From assembly GCA_004802705.1 (NCBI GenBank), contig SGPL01000262.1, positions 1 through 45,191 of the forward strand: a stretch of DNA of 45,191 nt, in the 5' to 3' direction. This stretch comes from Bondarzewia mesenterica (taxonomy: Eukaryota > Basidiomycota > Agaricomycetes > Russulales > Bondarzewiaceae). Position 1 is the first letter of the stretch; each line of letters begins with the position of its first letter. The notes beneath the pieces were generated by a model. That model made no database searches and was not told the origin of the DNA. It saw only the letters and a list, made by a program, of their open reading frames with translations. The translations under genes were made by a program, and so were the position numbers. Shown one piece after another: positions 22,849 to 35,509 of this stretch.

Positions 22849-25800
22849 ATGGACAGCTTTTCCGAACCTCGACGCCCTACAGAAACAGTCCGTCTCGACG
22901 ATGTACGCGCTGCCGTCGCAGGTCTAGAGGCAGAGCACCGCGCAAAGGGCATCCTTCTCTCGGGTCGTGTCATTCACGTCTGCCATTACCTCCCCATCAC
23001 CGCGACCCTTCACTCCTCATCGCGCCTCGGCATACTTAGTCCGCCAGCCACCCCGCCTGCACAGCTCTCCGACATCCCTCCCTCTCCTACAGACACACCT
23101 GCGCTACCTGCACACCCAGACCAGGAGGAGGACCTTTTATGCCCAAAATGGAGTTTGACAACCCGGCAAGGCCATGCTGCGATGATCAGTGGTATTCGCT
23201 CGTTGTCTGCTACGCACGAGCAGTTGATTATCGGGTGGACGGGCGACATTGAGAGCCCCATTCCGTCTTCAGGTACGCTCCCGCATTTGTCAGTAATCGA
23301 CTCGTGCTGAACTCATTTCGTCTAGGCGGCGAGAAACTTAAGATTCCTTCGAACTCCCTTTCCGAAGAAGATAAGACTGCTCTGGAGGAGGAGATTGCGA
23401 AGTTCGAGACCGAAGAGGACGACGGCAAGACAACATATGTACCCATCTGGTTAGACGACAAGGTCGCCCATGGGCATTATGACGGCTATTGCAAACAGAG
23501 TGAGTTTTCTATTTGGCATACGGAAGTGTTCTTCGGAGTTTTCCGTTCGTGCGGCGTATTCTTGGTGATTCCCAGAATGTCTTCGTTGAATACAGCGTTC
23601 TCATGTTCAGAAGCATATCCAATATGGGATCTTTGCACCAAATTTCTTGGTGGTCAGTATCAGTGTTTTTCGCTCTTGCGCATATTCGCAGGACTGAATG
23701 TGTGGTTTTTCTGACCTTCTACACTGGTGACCATGTCTTAAACATCTGTATTTTCCAATGCAAACCCATTTTCCTTAATATATGATCGCTAATTGACTAC
23801 TCGCCATAGCTCTCTGGCCTCTGTTCCATTATCTCCTCTGGCAAGACGTTTCACCATCCTCAGACTCGGCCTCCTTCTCCGCCGATACGCACTGGCCACC
23901 CTACGAACAAGCCAATGCAGCCTTCACACGGCGCATTCTTGACGTCTATCAGCCTGGCGATCTCGTATGGGTCCACGACTACCATCTACTCCTCGTCCCA
24001 AAGCAGCTCCGGCTGACAGTCCCGGATGTGTGCATCGGTTTGTTTGTCCACACGCCTTGGCCGAGCAGCGAGGTCTTTCGCTGCCTCCCGCGGCGCAAAG
24101 AGATTTTGGACGGCATGCTTGGGGCCAATCTCGTCTGCTTCCAGACGTACTCGTATTCGCGGCATTTCACGTCGTCTTGCGTGCGTGTGTGCGGTTACGA
24201 AGTCGCTGCCCGCGGCATCGACGTGCAGGGGCATGTTACCTCTGTTAAGCATTGCCCTGTGGGCGTCGATGCGGCTCGCGTCACACAGGACCTGTACGCT
24301 CACTGTTTCCCCCCGCTTTTTTTCGCACTGACGTATCTGAATGTATTTTCCAGCCTCCGTCCTGGCATTCAGCCAAAATTGCAGGCGCTTTTGAAGCTGT
24401 ACGCCGGCAAGAAGATCATCATTGGTCGCGACAAGTTGGATGTCGTCAAGGGCGTGGTGCAGAAATTGCGCGCATTTGAGAAGCTGCTGCAAGACTACCC
24501 CGAGTGGATAGGCAATGTCGTCCTCATACAGGTCACGTCTCCGGCTTTGACGGACAGTCCGAAACTCGAGCGGCAAATCAGCGAGCTTGTGAGCAGTATT
24601 AACGGGGAATACGGCGGTCTCGATTTCATCCCAGTGCATCACTAGTATGCTTCACATCTCACGCCTTTTCATTATGAGTTCAGTATTGATTCTTTCGTGT
24701 CAACTACAGCCACCAGACGATAAAGAAGGATGAGTTTTACGCTCTCCTTTCAGCTGCTGATCTTGGCGTGATTACCCCGTTGCGGGATGGCATGAACACG
24801 ACTTCGATGGAGTTCGTCATTGCTCAGAGCAAGACAAAGAAGAGCCCTCTCGTACTTAGCGAGTTCATGGGTATCTCCAGTGTCATGACTGAGGCACTAC
24901 AGATCAACCCATGGAATCTCGGTGTATGCTCACTTTTCTTTAATATTGACGGCTCATTTGACTGACCGCTTTGATTTTTTGTAGGACGTGGCGGCGGCGA
25001 TGAACCGCGGGTTGCTCATGTCGGCGAGCGAGAAAGAGCACAGGCAAGCACAGTTGTATCACGTCGTGACGACGCAGACTTCGCACACGTGGGCTGCCAT
25101 GCTCGTCAAAATGTTGCTCAGTGTCATGGGTTCGTCAAATATGGCGAGGCAGACTCCGGTGCTGCCAACCGATGGCATGTTCGAGTCGTACGCGAAGGCA
25201 AAGAAGCGGTTGTTCCTTTGCGACTACGATGTACGTACTTCTCTTGCGCTTTTCTTTGTTGACACTGGCTTGAAGATCCCGGATGCTAATATCGTTTTAT
25301 CATTTGCAGGGCACACTCACGCCCATCGTCAGGACCCCCTCTATGGCCGTTCCTTCCGAGAACGCCCTATTAGCCCTGACGAAGCTCGCAGCGGACCCCC
25401 GCAATCTCGTATTCATCATCTCGGGCCGCGACGGCGCGTTCTTGGAGCAGCATCTCGGGCACATCACAGGTCTAGGCATGTCCGCGGAGCACGGCGGCTT
25501 CTTCCGCGAGCCTGGCCAGCGGGAGTGGACGAACTTCACGGAGAGCTTGGACATGGATTGGATGGGCGAGGTTCTGGAGGTTTTCAAGTATTACACGGAG
25601 AGGACGACTGGCAGCCATATTGAGATCAAGAAGAGCTCAATCACGTGGCATTACCGGTCGAGTGATCCTGAATGGGGGTGCGTAGATACTATTCAATCCC
25701 TGTTTACCTGGTTGAGATGATTTTTGCTGACTGCGGGTTCTTAACAGACAATTTCAGTGCAGGCAGTGCCAGGATCTACTCGAGAACAATGTCGCTCATA

Positions 25801-26300
25801 AGCGACCCATTGAAGGCACGTACTTCGCATTTCTCCCCTCGAATTACGGAGTGCTAATGCTCAACGGCCCCTTTGCTATAGTTCTTGTTGGGAAGAAAAA
25901 CCTCGAAGTCCGTCCGATCGCCGTCAACAAGGGCGAGATTGTCAAGCGTATCTTGTACGACAATCCGGACGCTGAGTTTGTCTTCTGCGCGGGCGATGAC
26001 AAGACGGACGAAGACATGTTCCGCGCCCTGAGCTTCCCCGAGTCAGACAATTTCCTCGCCATGGAGCCACCGATTTCAATTTCGTTGGTCACGAAGGACA
26101 AGGAGGAAGGCGTGGAGGAGCCCAAGGCCAAGACGCTCGCACTCACCCCACACGGCGTGTTCACGACGGCCGTCGGGCATCCCAGTAAGCGGACGCTGGC
26201 AAAGTGGCACGTCACGAGCCCGTCAGAGGTCGTGGATGAACTGCTGCAGCTTGCGGGCGTGAAGAGCAGAGGTGGGGAGACTGAGGAGGCTCGGCTCTGA
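22849..26300 (+). CDS. TPS2: Trehalose-6-phosphate phosphatase with TPS-like GT20 domain
   Basis: Dephosphorylates trehalose-6-phosphate to trehalose in the cytosol as part of the TPS complex. Nine exons fit exactly: 22849-23272, 23326-23499, 23810-24293, 24354-24644, 24710-24923, 24985-25230, 25310-25677, 25748-25815 and 25882-26300. The sum is 896 codons including the stop. The N-terminal two thirds is a GT20 synthase-like domain, with VWVHDYHLLLVPKQLR and FVHTPWPSSEVFRCLP near 23970-24085, GRDKLDVVKG near 24425, and PLRDGMNTTSMEF near 24778. The C-terminal HAD phosphatase has LCDYDGTLTPI across the exon 6/7 join (nucleophile Asp in DYDGT), FIISGRDG near 25425, and GDDKTDEDMF near 25993. 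The intron at 25816-25881 begins GC rather than GT. Intron 2 is long (310 nt). The Tps1-like domain of Tps2 is usually non-catalytic. STRE-like elements upstream fit stress control. Confidence 0.96.
25816..25881 (+). other. GC-AG intron in TPS2
   Basis: Exon 8 ends RPIE plus one base, and exon 9 resumes VLVGKKNLEVRP, a conserved run. The frame requires the splice G|GCACGT ... CTATAG|TT. The nearby GTACTT donor gives a wrong frame. The nine-exon sum is a multiple of three only with this choice. Confidence 0.85.
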
Positions 26301-27002
26301 CCGGCCGCCATAGACCATAATATGGAAAAGATGGGGATGGTAGTTTTTTTGCGGGCATTTGTACGATATGATTTCACGGTCATCGCTTCTTTGGTTCGGT
26401 ATGGGTTCTCCTGGCTTGGTTTGGTCGATTGGGGTATACACATTAGACACTCGATTAGGCAATCTTTTTTCTTGACGCTCTCTCTAATCCTCTCTCTCGT
26501 TCGACAGTCTATAGATGTTTGTTTTCATGACGTACGTGTACGGCTCTGTACTTATCCCTTCGATTGATCGCATATCGTGTATTTCCCGGCGCGTTCATGA
26601 TCCACGACTTTTTTCTCTTCCTTTTCTTTTTGGATTTGTTTAGCTGACTATGGACTACAAAAACAACAGAGTAGTAGGCATTGATGTCGGTAATCTTGCA
26701 ATTGTCAATATATATGTATAGAGGTCGTAGCTTGTATGCCGTTTTACTTACAGTTGTGTTCAACGTTGAGGAGGTTCCANTTAGAGCGCGCGCGAATACG
26801 TCCAGACCCGGGCCGCTGGAACCGCTGAAAAAGTCCGGTCTCAAACAAGCGGCGAGCGCCTCAAAGGTTTTTGCAAGCAGAGTTGTTCAAGTTNTACGAT
26901 TTATTGACCTTGACTACAAAGACGATTCATCATTTGTGCGCTCATTCCTCATGTGCTCCTGATGACGACTGCAACGACTGAAGTCACCATGTAGGATCCG
27001 AG
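26301..27002. other. Intergenic region TPS2 to ALKBH7-like gene
   Basis: About 700 bases between two same-strand genes. T-rich runs follow TPS2, and two N bases lie at 26780 and 26894. Short frames across 26322-26962 are not convincing. No RNA or repeat is recognised. Confidence 0.45.
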
Positions 27003-27962
27003 ATGCAATGCTTACGGAGTCGACATCACTTCCACTCGACTTTGTGCAGATACCTCAAGTCATTCAGTATCAGTGCTTCTTCGGCAGCAGCTACAGATTT
27101 GCCACAGGATTTTGCTTTTTTCCCTAAATTTTTTAACCTTGCCGAACAACGCACTCTGTTGCGTGCGGCTCTGCAGAAGCTAGACTCGACAGAAAGCAGA
27201 AGTGTGCGTCGCCGCCGCAAGGAGCTTTTGTCATCTCGTCTAAGTCAAAGACCACAAACTTCTGAAAGCTCAATCATGGACGATTTCCTTCCAGACGATC
27301 TCTATACCTTTGAAGAGGTGCATACATTTAATTCCCACGAAATTTCTATCTCACTGATTCTTTGACCAAATACATAGGGGCACTTCGATGGGGTTATAAA
27401 GCGCTTTCGAGAGACGCATGTGTCCTCATGGGGCGATCTTGACACAGAGGCGTTGCAAGCCGTTTTCAATCGACTGCGAGCTCTCTATCCTACCAAAGGT
27501 GATACCCAAATGCATATCCTCCACCTCGCGTCGGATGGAGAAATTCTTCCGCACGTCGATAATATCGGTGCCAGTGGGTCTTGGATTTTGGGCGTCAGTC
27601 TAGGTTCCGAGCGAATCTTACATCTGGAAAGAGCGGGACCCACAGACAGCGCTGCGTCTCAAATTAATGTTGTTGACTTGCTACTGCCGTCAGGGAGCGT
27701 TTATGTACAAAAGTGGGTGTTCTCAAAATGGACCGTCTCATTCACAAACTGAGTACTTTGTTTTTCTTCTCTGCGACGACAGAGACTCGGTGCGATACCA
27801 GTATAAACATTCCATACTGCGGACAGGATCATTTTTGGGGCGCGAAATCTCTGGTGGTCAACGCCTCAGCGTAATGATAAGAGTGAGTTGCTTCAGATGG
27901 AAAGTTCATAAAACCTTCTCATCATTCTCGTGAAGGATCAATTCGACGCTCAGCATGCCTAG
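27003..27962 (+). CDS. AlkB-like 2-oxoglutarate/Fe(II) dioxygenase, ALKBH7 type
   Basis: Four exons (27003-27317, 27378-27712, 27783-27882, 27936-27962) sum to 259 codons in frame, giving 258 residues. The N terminus is Arg/Ser/His-rich without acids (MQCLRSRHHFHSTLCRYLKS), a good mitochondrial presequence, as in ALKBH7. The jelly-roll core has HVDN (Fe ligands His and Asp) within EILPHVDNIGASGSWI near 27548-27590. The distal Fe ligand is the His of RYQYKHSIL (about 27800). The 2-oxoglutarate Arg is in QRLSVMIRD near 27880. A moderate insertion (VRRRRKELLSSRL) precedes the core. ALKBH7 in animals is mitochondrial and affects metabolism and programmed necrosis; substrates in fungi are unclear. 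ALKBH6-like assignment is less likely because of the presequence. Confidence 0.87.
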
Positions 27963-28365
27963 GATATAATTGTGCACTAATGACATCTACTGGGAATTGG
28001 AATTATCGAAGGACCAAGATCTTCGTCTGTAAGTAACACCTACTGTTTGAGGACGGTCGCTGCAACATTAACGTGGCGTGGACATATCGAAGAGAGGAAA
28101 CAAGGTGGAGAAAGGGGAAGACAAACTCTCTCAAACTGCGAGTCAAGGATTAGAAATATTGAAGGCATTTTATTTATAAGAGACCGTCCGAAATTTATTC
28201 CAATACACTCATCTGCGGGAACCGTTGGAAAAACATAGAGATGACGGACATTCTAGACTTACATTATCGCCTTCCCATTAGATATGCAATGACGTATATG
28301 GAGCCAAGAAAAGCGACCAAAACGACCGGCAGAAACGACACGCTGCGAACCATGCAGAGCCAACA
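27963..28365. other. Intergenic region between convergent genes
   Basis: About 400 bases between the convergent ALKBH7-like and membrane-protein genes. I see no coding or RNA feature. Confidence 0.45.
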
Positions 28366-29808
28366 CTAACGATTATGACCGATAGCATGGCCCGCGCCCA
28401 CCACTTCGAGATTCTGGTATTCCGGAGGTGGCTCGTCCATCATCGCCCAGTTGTACATTTGCTCCTGGCGTGCGTGCAGCTGCTCGATTTCAGTACGAAG
28501 TGCATCAATCTCATCCCTTAATGCCTCGTCGACGCCGTCGGCGTCATCGCCCCCAATGCTAGTCGTCGGTTGTGAGGGAGTAGGTGCTTCCTGGCCCGAC
28601 AATCGCTGCGATGATTGGAGCGAAGCGAGCGTTGCCTGCATCTCCTGAACACGCCCAGCGAGCTCGTCCCAACGTCTCGCCGCCTTCTTATTCCGTGCAA
28701 TTCTAGATGCCACCAATGCTGAGTCACTTGCGGACATCATGTTCGCTACTCCAGGCGATGCCATCTCGAGTGTCGGGCCGGGGTGTTCATTGGACGCCGA
28801 CGAGGAAGGATGGGGCATGATCATGACGGACTCGTGCGACGGGTTCCGGTGCTGTATGAACAACTCAGCCTCTCTGGACGAGTCAGGGACAATGTATGCC
28901 CTATCGTGAGTTTTGTTACGCTGGCGTTTTCGAAGACAAAGGAGAGTCGAGAGAATGCAGAGAGCGATGAAGACGACACCCCCGACCACTCCACCCGTAA
29001 TGGCTCCAGTGTCCATGCTCTTTCCTGAGCTAGAGGAAGAATCTGAACCCGAACCTGCCGTGGTCACGCTTGATGCAAAGATTGAAGAAGGATTTTCTGA
29101 GGGAACGCTTGAGGTAGAACTCGAAAAAGGACTTGCCGAGGGAATGCTTGAAATAGAGCTCAAAGAAGGGACAAAATCGACATCCGTCCTGGACTACTAA
29201 TCAGGACGTCGACCTCTGGTGATAGATAAATTTAGACTCACGTATAAACCATGTAGTCAAATAAAACTAGTGATGATTTTGTATCACCAGTAGCACTGAT
29301 GATGAGCTGGTGTAGAGCACTACTCAAGTTTTCGTTGACGTAGACGGGGAAATCATAGATGTAGTCGGTACTGTTCGTGGGGACATGGACAAACGTGCCG
29401 ACGTCAGATCCATCGACATTGAAGGAGAGGTTCGTCAAGGTCGTGGCATAGGGCACATTATTTGCAAGAATGCAGTAGGTATAAACTGCAGTACCTGTGA
29501 ACCAATGGCGCTCGAGTCGGCAGAAGAATGTGACATTGATAGGACGCACCATTGAAGGACATCACGATCGTGCGAGCTTCAGCATCCCCCGGCGTGTGAG
29601 TACTATCGTGCCAGGTGTTGCGATATGCATTCGAAGCGAGCGGTTGCGCTAGACAGCCAGCACAGTTTGCACCTTGCGACCATCCAGCTACGGGAGAGTA
29701 GCTGGGGAGAAGACCGGTCTTCTCGTCCCCGTACTGATCGTCAATGGTGCGATTAATGAACGCTGCATGAGCAATGGCAGGGAGGGCAAGGAAATGCCAC
29801 GTTTGCAT
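28366..29808 (-). CDS. Single-pass membrane protein with mucin-like stalk
   Basis: Three exons on the minus strand. A signal peptide starts MQTWHFLALPAIAHA at 29808. The ectodomain has Asn-glycosylation sequons (NRT, NST, NLS) and a beta-rich segment (TAVYTYCILAN, GTFVHVPTNSTDYIY, SSLVLFDYMVY). A Ser/Thr/Pro-rich stalk follows (near 29160-29010). The single membrane helix is GGVVGGVVFIALCILSTLLC, followed by basic CLRKRQRNKTHDR as a stop-transfer. The cytoplasmic part includes a predicted coiled coil (DEIDALRTEIEQLHARQEQM, about 28520-28450). The stop is at 28366-28368. Introns lie near 29530-29570 and 29195-29240. This plan is common in Agaricomycetes, where such proteins are usually left as hypothetical. 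A role as a surface or wall-stress sensor is only a guess from topology. Confidence 0.8.
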
Positions 29809-29945
29809 GGCAGCAATATTGTCTTAAAGGACACTGCAGTCACGGTGTATAGAGGTATAGGGAGAATCTGAACGTGTGGAAGGGGATTGATACCCTTCGT
29901 CATGACTTACGTATCCTACTCTAACTTATCAAGGTCACCAACGAA

Positions 29946-30577
29946 TCAAGTAAATGCATCGCCCAGGATGCAGTTCATTGATATCAAACGTCTGAGCTGA
30001 ACTTGTAGGTTGCCTTGGTTGATATGGAAACCGGCCATCATCGCATAACAAGATATCTGGTTTCCAGACAGCGCAGTGAGAGTTTGTGTCGTCCGACATC
30101 CGACATCGCTTTCATCTTTGACGCCTAGTTTTTCCCTGTGATATGCTATGCGATGCGCCAGGATGGCGGGGTCTAAGGGCACCAATTTAGGGAAAGCTCA
30201 GCATCTCAGTTGCAAGTATGTGGGACTGTCGGACCCCAACCAGATTTGCAAGGTACTCCTGATCGAAGATACCATCGCGCATTCTGATACTACAGTGATA
30301 TAGAAGATGATGCATGATGTCTTACCTATCAACAAGCGTCAATCACATTGCATTGTCATTTAAATGGAATACATATACTACCTTGAACGCGCCTCCGTTA
30401 GAAGTGAGAAGGTCTCCTGCGTGAAAAAGGTGTGAGCGCAAATGCATACATCAGTCGAGGTCTCGTTTGAATGCTAGGCTCCTACGAACTAATACCTCTA
30501 CAACGTACCTCAAGTATAACTTGATTACAGTTGGTTAACGTTGACGATGTACACCGATCCCCAAAACTGACGACCAT
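29946..30577 (-). CDS. Possible unrecognised small gene with a frame break
   Basis: Starting at the ATG at 30577 (MVVSFGDRCTSS), two short introns give a continuous reading into IRMRDGIFDQEYLANLVG and HILATEMLSFP. It then stops. The sequence one base out of frame continues naturally as FPKLVPLDPAILAHRIAYH to about 29946, so a single-base indel near 30193-30195 is suspected. No domain is recognised. The start codon overlaps, antisense, the start of the plus-strand frame at 30576, so at most one of these starts is likely right. Confidence 0.35.
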
Positions 30578-30893
30578 GGCGGACTCGGAGTGCGGCAGGA
30601 TTTGGCAAGGTCTGGTAAGTAGCTTTGTCGACAGCTACGACTTGGCTGTGACGACGGTCCTCGCCCTCCTTCCTGTCCGCGAGTCCCAATTGAATTCCTC
30701 GTCTTCCGATTATTCTTCCTCTGTATCATCTACTCTCCGACTCGTTTTGGCCTCTTGTGTTTGCTTACTGACTCTTGGCTCGATCTGCTTTCTATCAATG
30801 TACGTCCCTATCTTGACATCACCCTGCTCTTCGACACACTTACCGTATCCAATCGACGCAGGAACATTTTGAACTTCTTCCCAATCCCTCAGC
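30576..30893 (+). CDS. Possible small membrane protein
   Basis: Frame starting MADSECGRIWQGL with a hydrophobic stretch LRLVLASCVCLLTLGSICFL near 30735-30795. A GTACGT donor at 30799 and an acceptor before AACATTTTG (about 30862) would give a short tail ending PQRLY, about 88 residues in all. One predicted membrane helix near the C terminus suggests a tail-anchored or single-pass protein. No family is recognised. It competes with the antisense gene that starts at the same CCATGG. Confidence 0.3.
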
Positions 30894-31996
30894 GGCTTTA
30901 TTGACCCTCTCCGCCGAAATGCATGATTCCATTGCTGAGACTCATCCAGCTCCTTGGGTTAGATGTGCCTATGGTGAATGTTCGAACCTGAATAACGTGC
31001 TACAATTCTAGCCTGAGTAAATACCTGTGAAACCATTGGAGGTGCTCTGCGGAGAAAAGTAACATGACGATGGGCCGTAGACCTCAACCCTGCCATGTCG
31101 GCACCTGCAGGAGTCGTGATACAGTCGCTCCTGAGTTGGAAACTTGCAGTAGGACGCAGCAGACACAGGCATATATTTGAGCATCACATATCCACCAAAT
31201 ACTTGCCAAATATTGTGACCCATGTGGAAGAAACTTTGGCAGCTTGCATATCTTGTTAAATATTGGGTCCTCAGCCAATCACAGTGCTCAAAACCTGGAT
31301 ATAAACCCAAATATGCGAAGCTCGAAAACACTTCCACATGAGTCACAAAATATGACCGATATTGAATGGATATGGGATGCCCAAAAATCTGCCTCCGTCT
31401 GCTGTGGGAGGCTTGAGTGTAAATCCGTCTCGAATTTTGGTTACCAAGAAACCGTCAATAGCATGGTTCAACGGACCGTATTGAAGATCAAATAGAGGTG
31501 CACCAGGTGAGATCTTGAGATCCCATGAGAAATAGTAGTAGTCTCATGACCCTCACAGGTTCGAGGAGGGGATCGGTCGAATCGAACAAAACCGCCGCAG
31601 CGGCACTGACGAGATCATCGGCCGACTCCAATGGACAAAGCGATCGCACTTACGAGATCAAGCAGGATCAAGCCTGATCAAGCTCAAGGCCCAAAGCTTC
31701 TCATGTACTCGCAGCTTCAATCTTGAGGCTGAAGCAACTCCGAGCCGTCACGGCTCAGTTGTTGGATATCGATCTTACATAAACTGCATTTGCAAAAGAA
31801 GTCTTACCTCAGTGCGTGAGAGACTTTGTAAGCTGTTGTAGTACAGTCAGCCAGGTAACTTTTGTTTTTTTCACCCTCCAGGACACAGTATGGGTCGTGG
31901 ACATGGGTATAAAAATGCCGCGACATTGTGTTCCAACGGTCACCAATTCGCCTCTCACGCGACGAATTTCCTTGTGCTGCCCTCATCCACCCAAAC
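30894..31996. other. Gene-poor interval with inverted repeat
   Basis: About 1.1 kb upstream of the Old Yellow Enzyme gene. It contains an imperfect inverted repeat (listed separately) and a GATC-rich patch near 31500-31690. Frames in this interval are explained by the repeat, not by genes. Confidence 0.45.
31152..31411. repeat. Imperfect inverted repeat, about 103-bp arms
   Basis: The reverse complement of 31152-31255 aligns with 31309-31411, by eye at about two thirds to three quarters identity. Shared words include CTTCCACATG, GTCACAA, TGGATATG, GATGC and GTCTGCTG. The loop is about 53 bp. Opposite-strand frames across the arms read similar peptides (LPHGSQYL against LPHESQNM; WICDAQ against WIWDAQ). 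Confidence 0.75.
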
Positions 31997-33416
<1,420 letters not shown>

Positions 33417-33672
33417 ATCAGATATATAGAGTCGATGTGGAATCTCAAAGGAGGAAGTAAAGCGACGCAGTTCTAGATATGTGTAATCTCTTTTCCTCCT
33501 CTACCCTGTGTCCCTCGTCGGTGACATTAGATGTGTTATGTCGTGTAGACACCGATATTGGCTACTGAGATGACAAAACGAAATGAATGGCATTTAGAAC
33601 AAAACGCTACAGGTTGAAGGCGGCATACAGAGAGAGATACAGTGCACCCAACAGCGTACAACCTTCATCCTC

Positions 33673-35232
33673 TTAGCCCGCAGACTCAAGTGCAGACCAT
33701 CTTTGCCGCACACATGACCCCACCCCGATCTCCTTCTGAAAGTCCCTGATTAAAAAGTTCTGGTTCCTCTGTTCCTCACCTGCCTTCGCAAACATCGGAT
33801 TCACCATGATCTGTCCGTAGATCTCCTCGTCATCGTCGTCCCAATCCGCATCTGCCCCAGGTTCAGAGCCTGAATAGAAGAGCCTTGTCGCTGGAGACAC
33901 CGGTCGCTTAATCTCCTCTCTCCTCTTGGTTAAACAAACGTCTTCCGCAGGTCGAGCGACGACGGGGAGGCCGATGTATGTCGTGACCGTTGCGGACTTC
34001 GTGTTCTCGCTAGTTTTGACCGTGTTTGATGCTTCTTCCTTCAGCTGAAGGTTAACGAGCTCTGTTAGAACTTCCCAGCGATCCTGCCAATTGCACTCCC
34101 AATCCCCCTTCTTCTCTCCGAAAACAGGTCTTTGATCAATGGAAGCACCTATGCCTATGCGTTGGTCTTTCGACAGGCACTTCTTCGGTGGTGATGACGG
34201 GGATGGGGATATTGCAGATGAACTGCTGTCGTCCACGAGTGTATCGTCTGTTGCACTGGTTGAACCAGACGGGCACTGGCCCGAAGTGTCCAGCTCCTCC
34301 TCGCAAGAGATGTCTTGTGCCGAGTCGTGCTCTGTGCCACTGCGTGCCGTGCAGATGTCCATATTATACACGAAGAGCACCTTGTGGATCGTATACAGCG
34401 GGAAGTGACAGAAACTCCGGTCCATCATGGCTGCTTCGTGGTCGTGGAGCATAGCAATATCTCCCGTTCGTGGAAATATTTTGGGATTGAGTTCCCCTGT
34501 TTCCTTCTCCTTGAATCCTGGATCTGATTTTGTCGGGGATGGAGAGCGGGATCGTGAGGAGGGTGGTTCGGGAATAGCAGCGTCGACAATGCCATCGTAG
34601 GCCCCGGCCTGTGCATGCTCGAGCTGGAGGTGGTAATGCATCCATTCCTCGTACCGGATATTCCAGACCCATTTCAGATGCTGCAGCGCGCTGCGGGAAT
34701 GACCGTGGTGCGATAATAGTGGACGGGCAGGCCTTGGCGTAGAAAAGACGGCCGGCGGGGGCGTTTCGCTTTGGGGGACAGGGTAAGGCGGACGGTAACC
34801 AGAGGTTTCGTAGTCGGTAGATTCGAGATGTTGTGGGATGGGAGAGACGACCGCGGTGACTGGAGATGGGAATGCTGAATAGAACGGATTTGAGCTGAAA
34901 CTGTCATCTTCTGTAGACCATTCGTCTGAGCTGTCTGAGTCGCCCTCCTCGATGGGTGACAGCTCTGCATCGTCGGCGTCGCTGCTCTTGGTGCAACTTT
35001 CTTTTACCCTCAGAAGATCTTCTTTTGACATCCGCTTTGAGCGGCGGAGAACTCGAGGTGGAGCTGCATCATCGTAAAAGCCCATTCTACTTGGGGAGCG
35101 AGGGGGAGTTTGCATTTCGTCACAGTCGAGTGTGGGGGCGGGTTTGGGTGGAGTGGTGAAGAACGACTTCACCAGAGACTGGCGAGCTTTTGAAGCATTC
35201 TCTCCGGCGGGCTTCCTCCTGTCGTAGTCCAT
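33673..35232 (-). CDS. Intron-less hypothetical protein, 519 aa, low-complexity
   Basis: A single uninterrupted frame from an ATG at 35232 (MDYDRRKPAGENA). Several short basic patches (VLRRSKRMSKEDLL) could act as NLS. Acidic/Ser tracts (SDSSDEWSTEDDSF; DADWDDDDEEIYG) and Ser/Pro segments (SSRSRSPSPTKSD) suggest phosphorylation and disorder. A more ordered central block reads LKWVWNIRYEEWMHYHLQLE, and another near the C terminus reads WECNWQDRWEVLTELVNLQL. No catalytic motif or known domain is recognised. Two CACGTG elements lie upstream (35322-35327 and 35498-35503). Coding status is well supported by length and codon use; the role is unknown. Confidence 0.75.
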   Translation of the reverse strand: MDYDRRKPAGENASKARQSLVKSFFTTPPKPAPTLDCDEMQTPPRSPSRMGFYDDAAPPRVLRRSKRMSKEDLLRVKESCTKSSDADDAELSPIEEGDSDSSDEWSTEDDSFSSNPFYSAFPSPVTAVVSPIPQHLESTDYETSGYRPPYPVPQSETPPPAVFSTPRPARPLLSHHGHSRSALQHLKWVWNIRYEEWMHYHLQLEHAQAGAYDGIVDAAIPEPPSSRSRSPSPTKSDPGFKEKETGELNPKIFPRTGDIAMLHDHEAAMMDRSFCHFPLYTIHKVLFVYNMDICTARSGTEHDSAQDISCEEELDTSGQCPSGSTSATDDTLVDDSSSSAISPSPSSPPKKCLSKDQRIGIGASIDQRPVFGEKKGDWECNWQDRWEVLTELVNLQLKEEASNTVKTSENTKSATVTTYIGLPVVARPAEDVCLTKRREEIKRPVSPATRLFYSGSEPGADADWDDDDEEIYGQIMVNPMFAKAGEEQRNQNFLIRDFQKEIGVGSCVRQRWSALESAG

Positions 35233-35321
35233 GATTAACTGTGAAGGTTATGAGCTGGGAAGTCCAGATTTAGAATGGAGAAATGAAATGGAAAAGGTTC
35301 CGCTGATGATAGAATGAAGTA

Positions 35322-35503
35322 CACGTGACAGAGAACGGCGTGAAAAACGGAACGACAGGGACCAGTCCGAGGGGTGTAAGGTGTGCTAGTTATCAGAACT
35401 GTTCGCGTGTTGAATTGGGCCACTGTGACCGACTTGCGACGCCAATGAGTGGCAAGCGCGTCCGACAACAACAAAGCTTACATGACGACGCGTCAGTCAC
35501 GTG
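35322..35503. promoter_or_regulatory. Two CACGTG E-boxes upstream of the 519-aa protein gene
   Basis: ACACGTGAC has its core at 35322-35327 and TCACGTG has its core at 35498-35503, about 90 and 266 bases upstream of the minus-strand start. CACGTG is bound by bHLH factors of the Cbf1 type. Function here is inference. Confidence 0.4.
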
Positions 35504-35509
35504 TTGTAA

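Noticed and set aside
24028..24645. Long parallel and antisense frames within TPS2
   Set aside because: The frame at 24028 is simply TPS2 read through an intron. The minus frame at 23986-24642 is its antisense shadow.
34139..34408. Plus-strand frames opposite the 519-aa protein
   Set aside because: They lie wholly within a long, intact minus-strand frame with better codon use.
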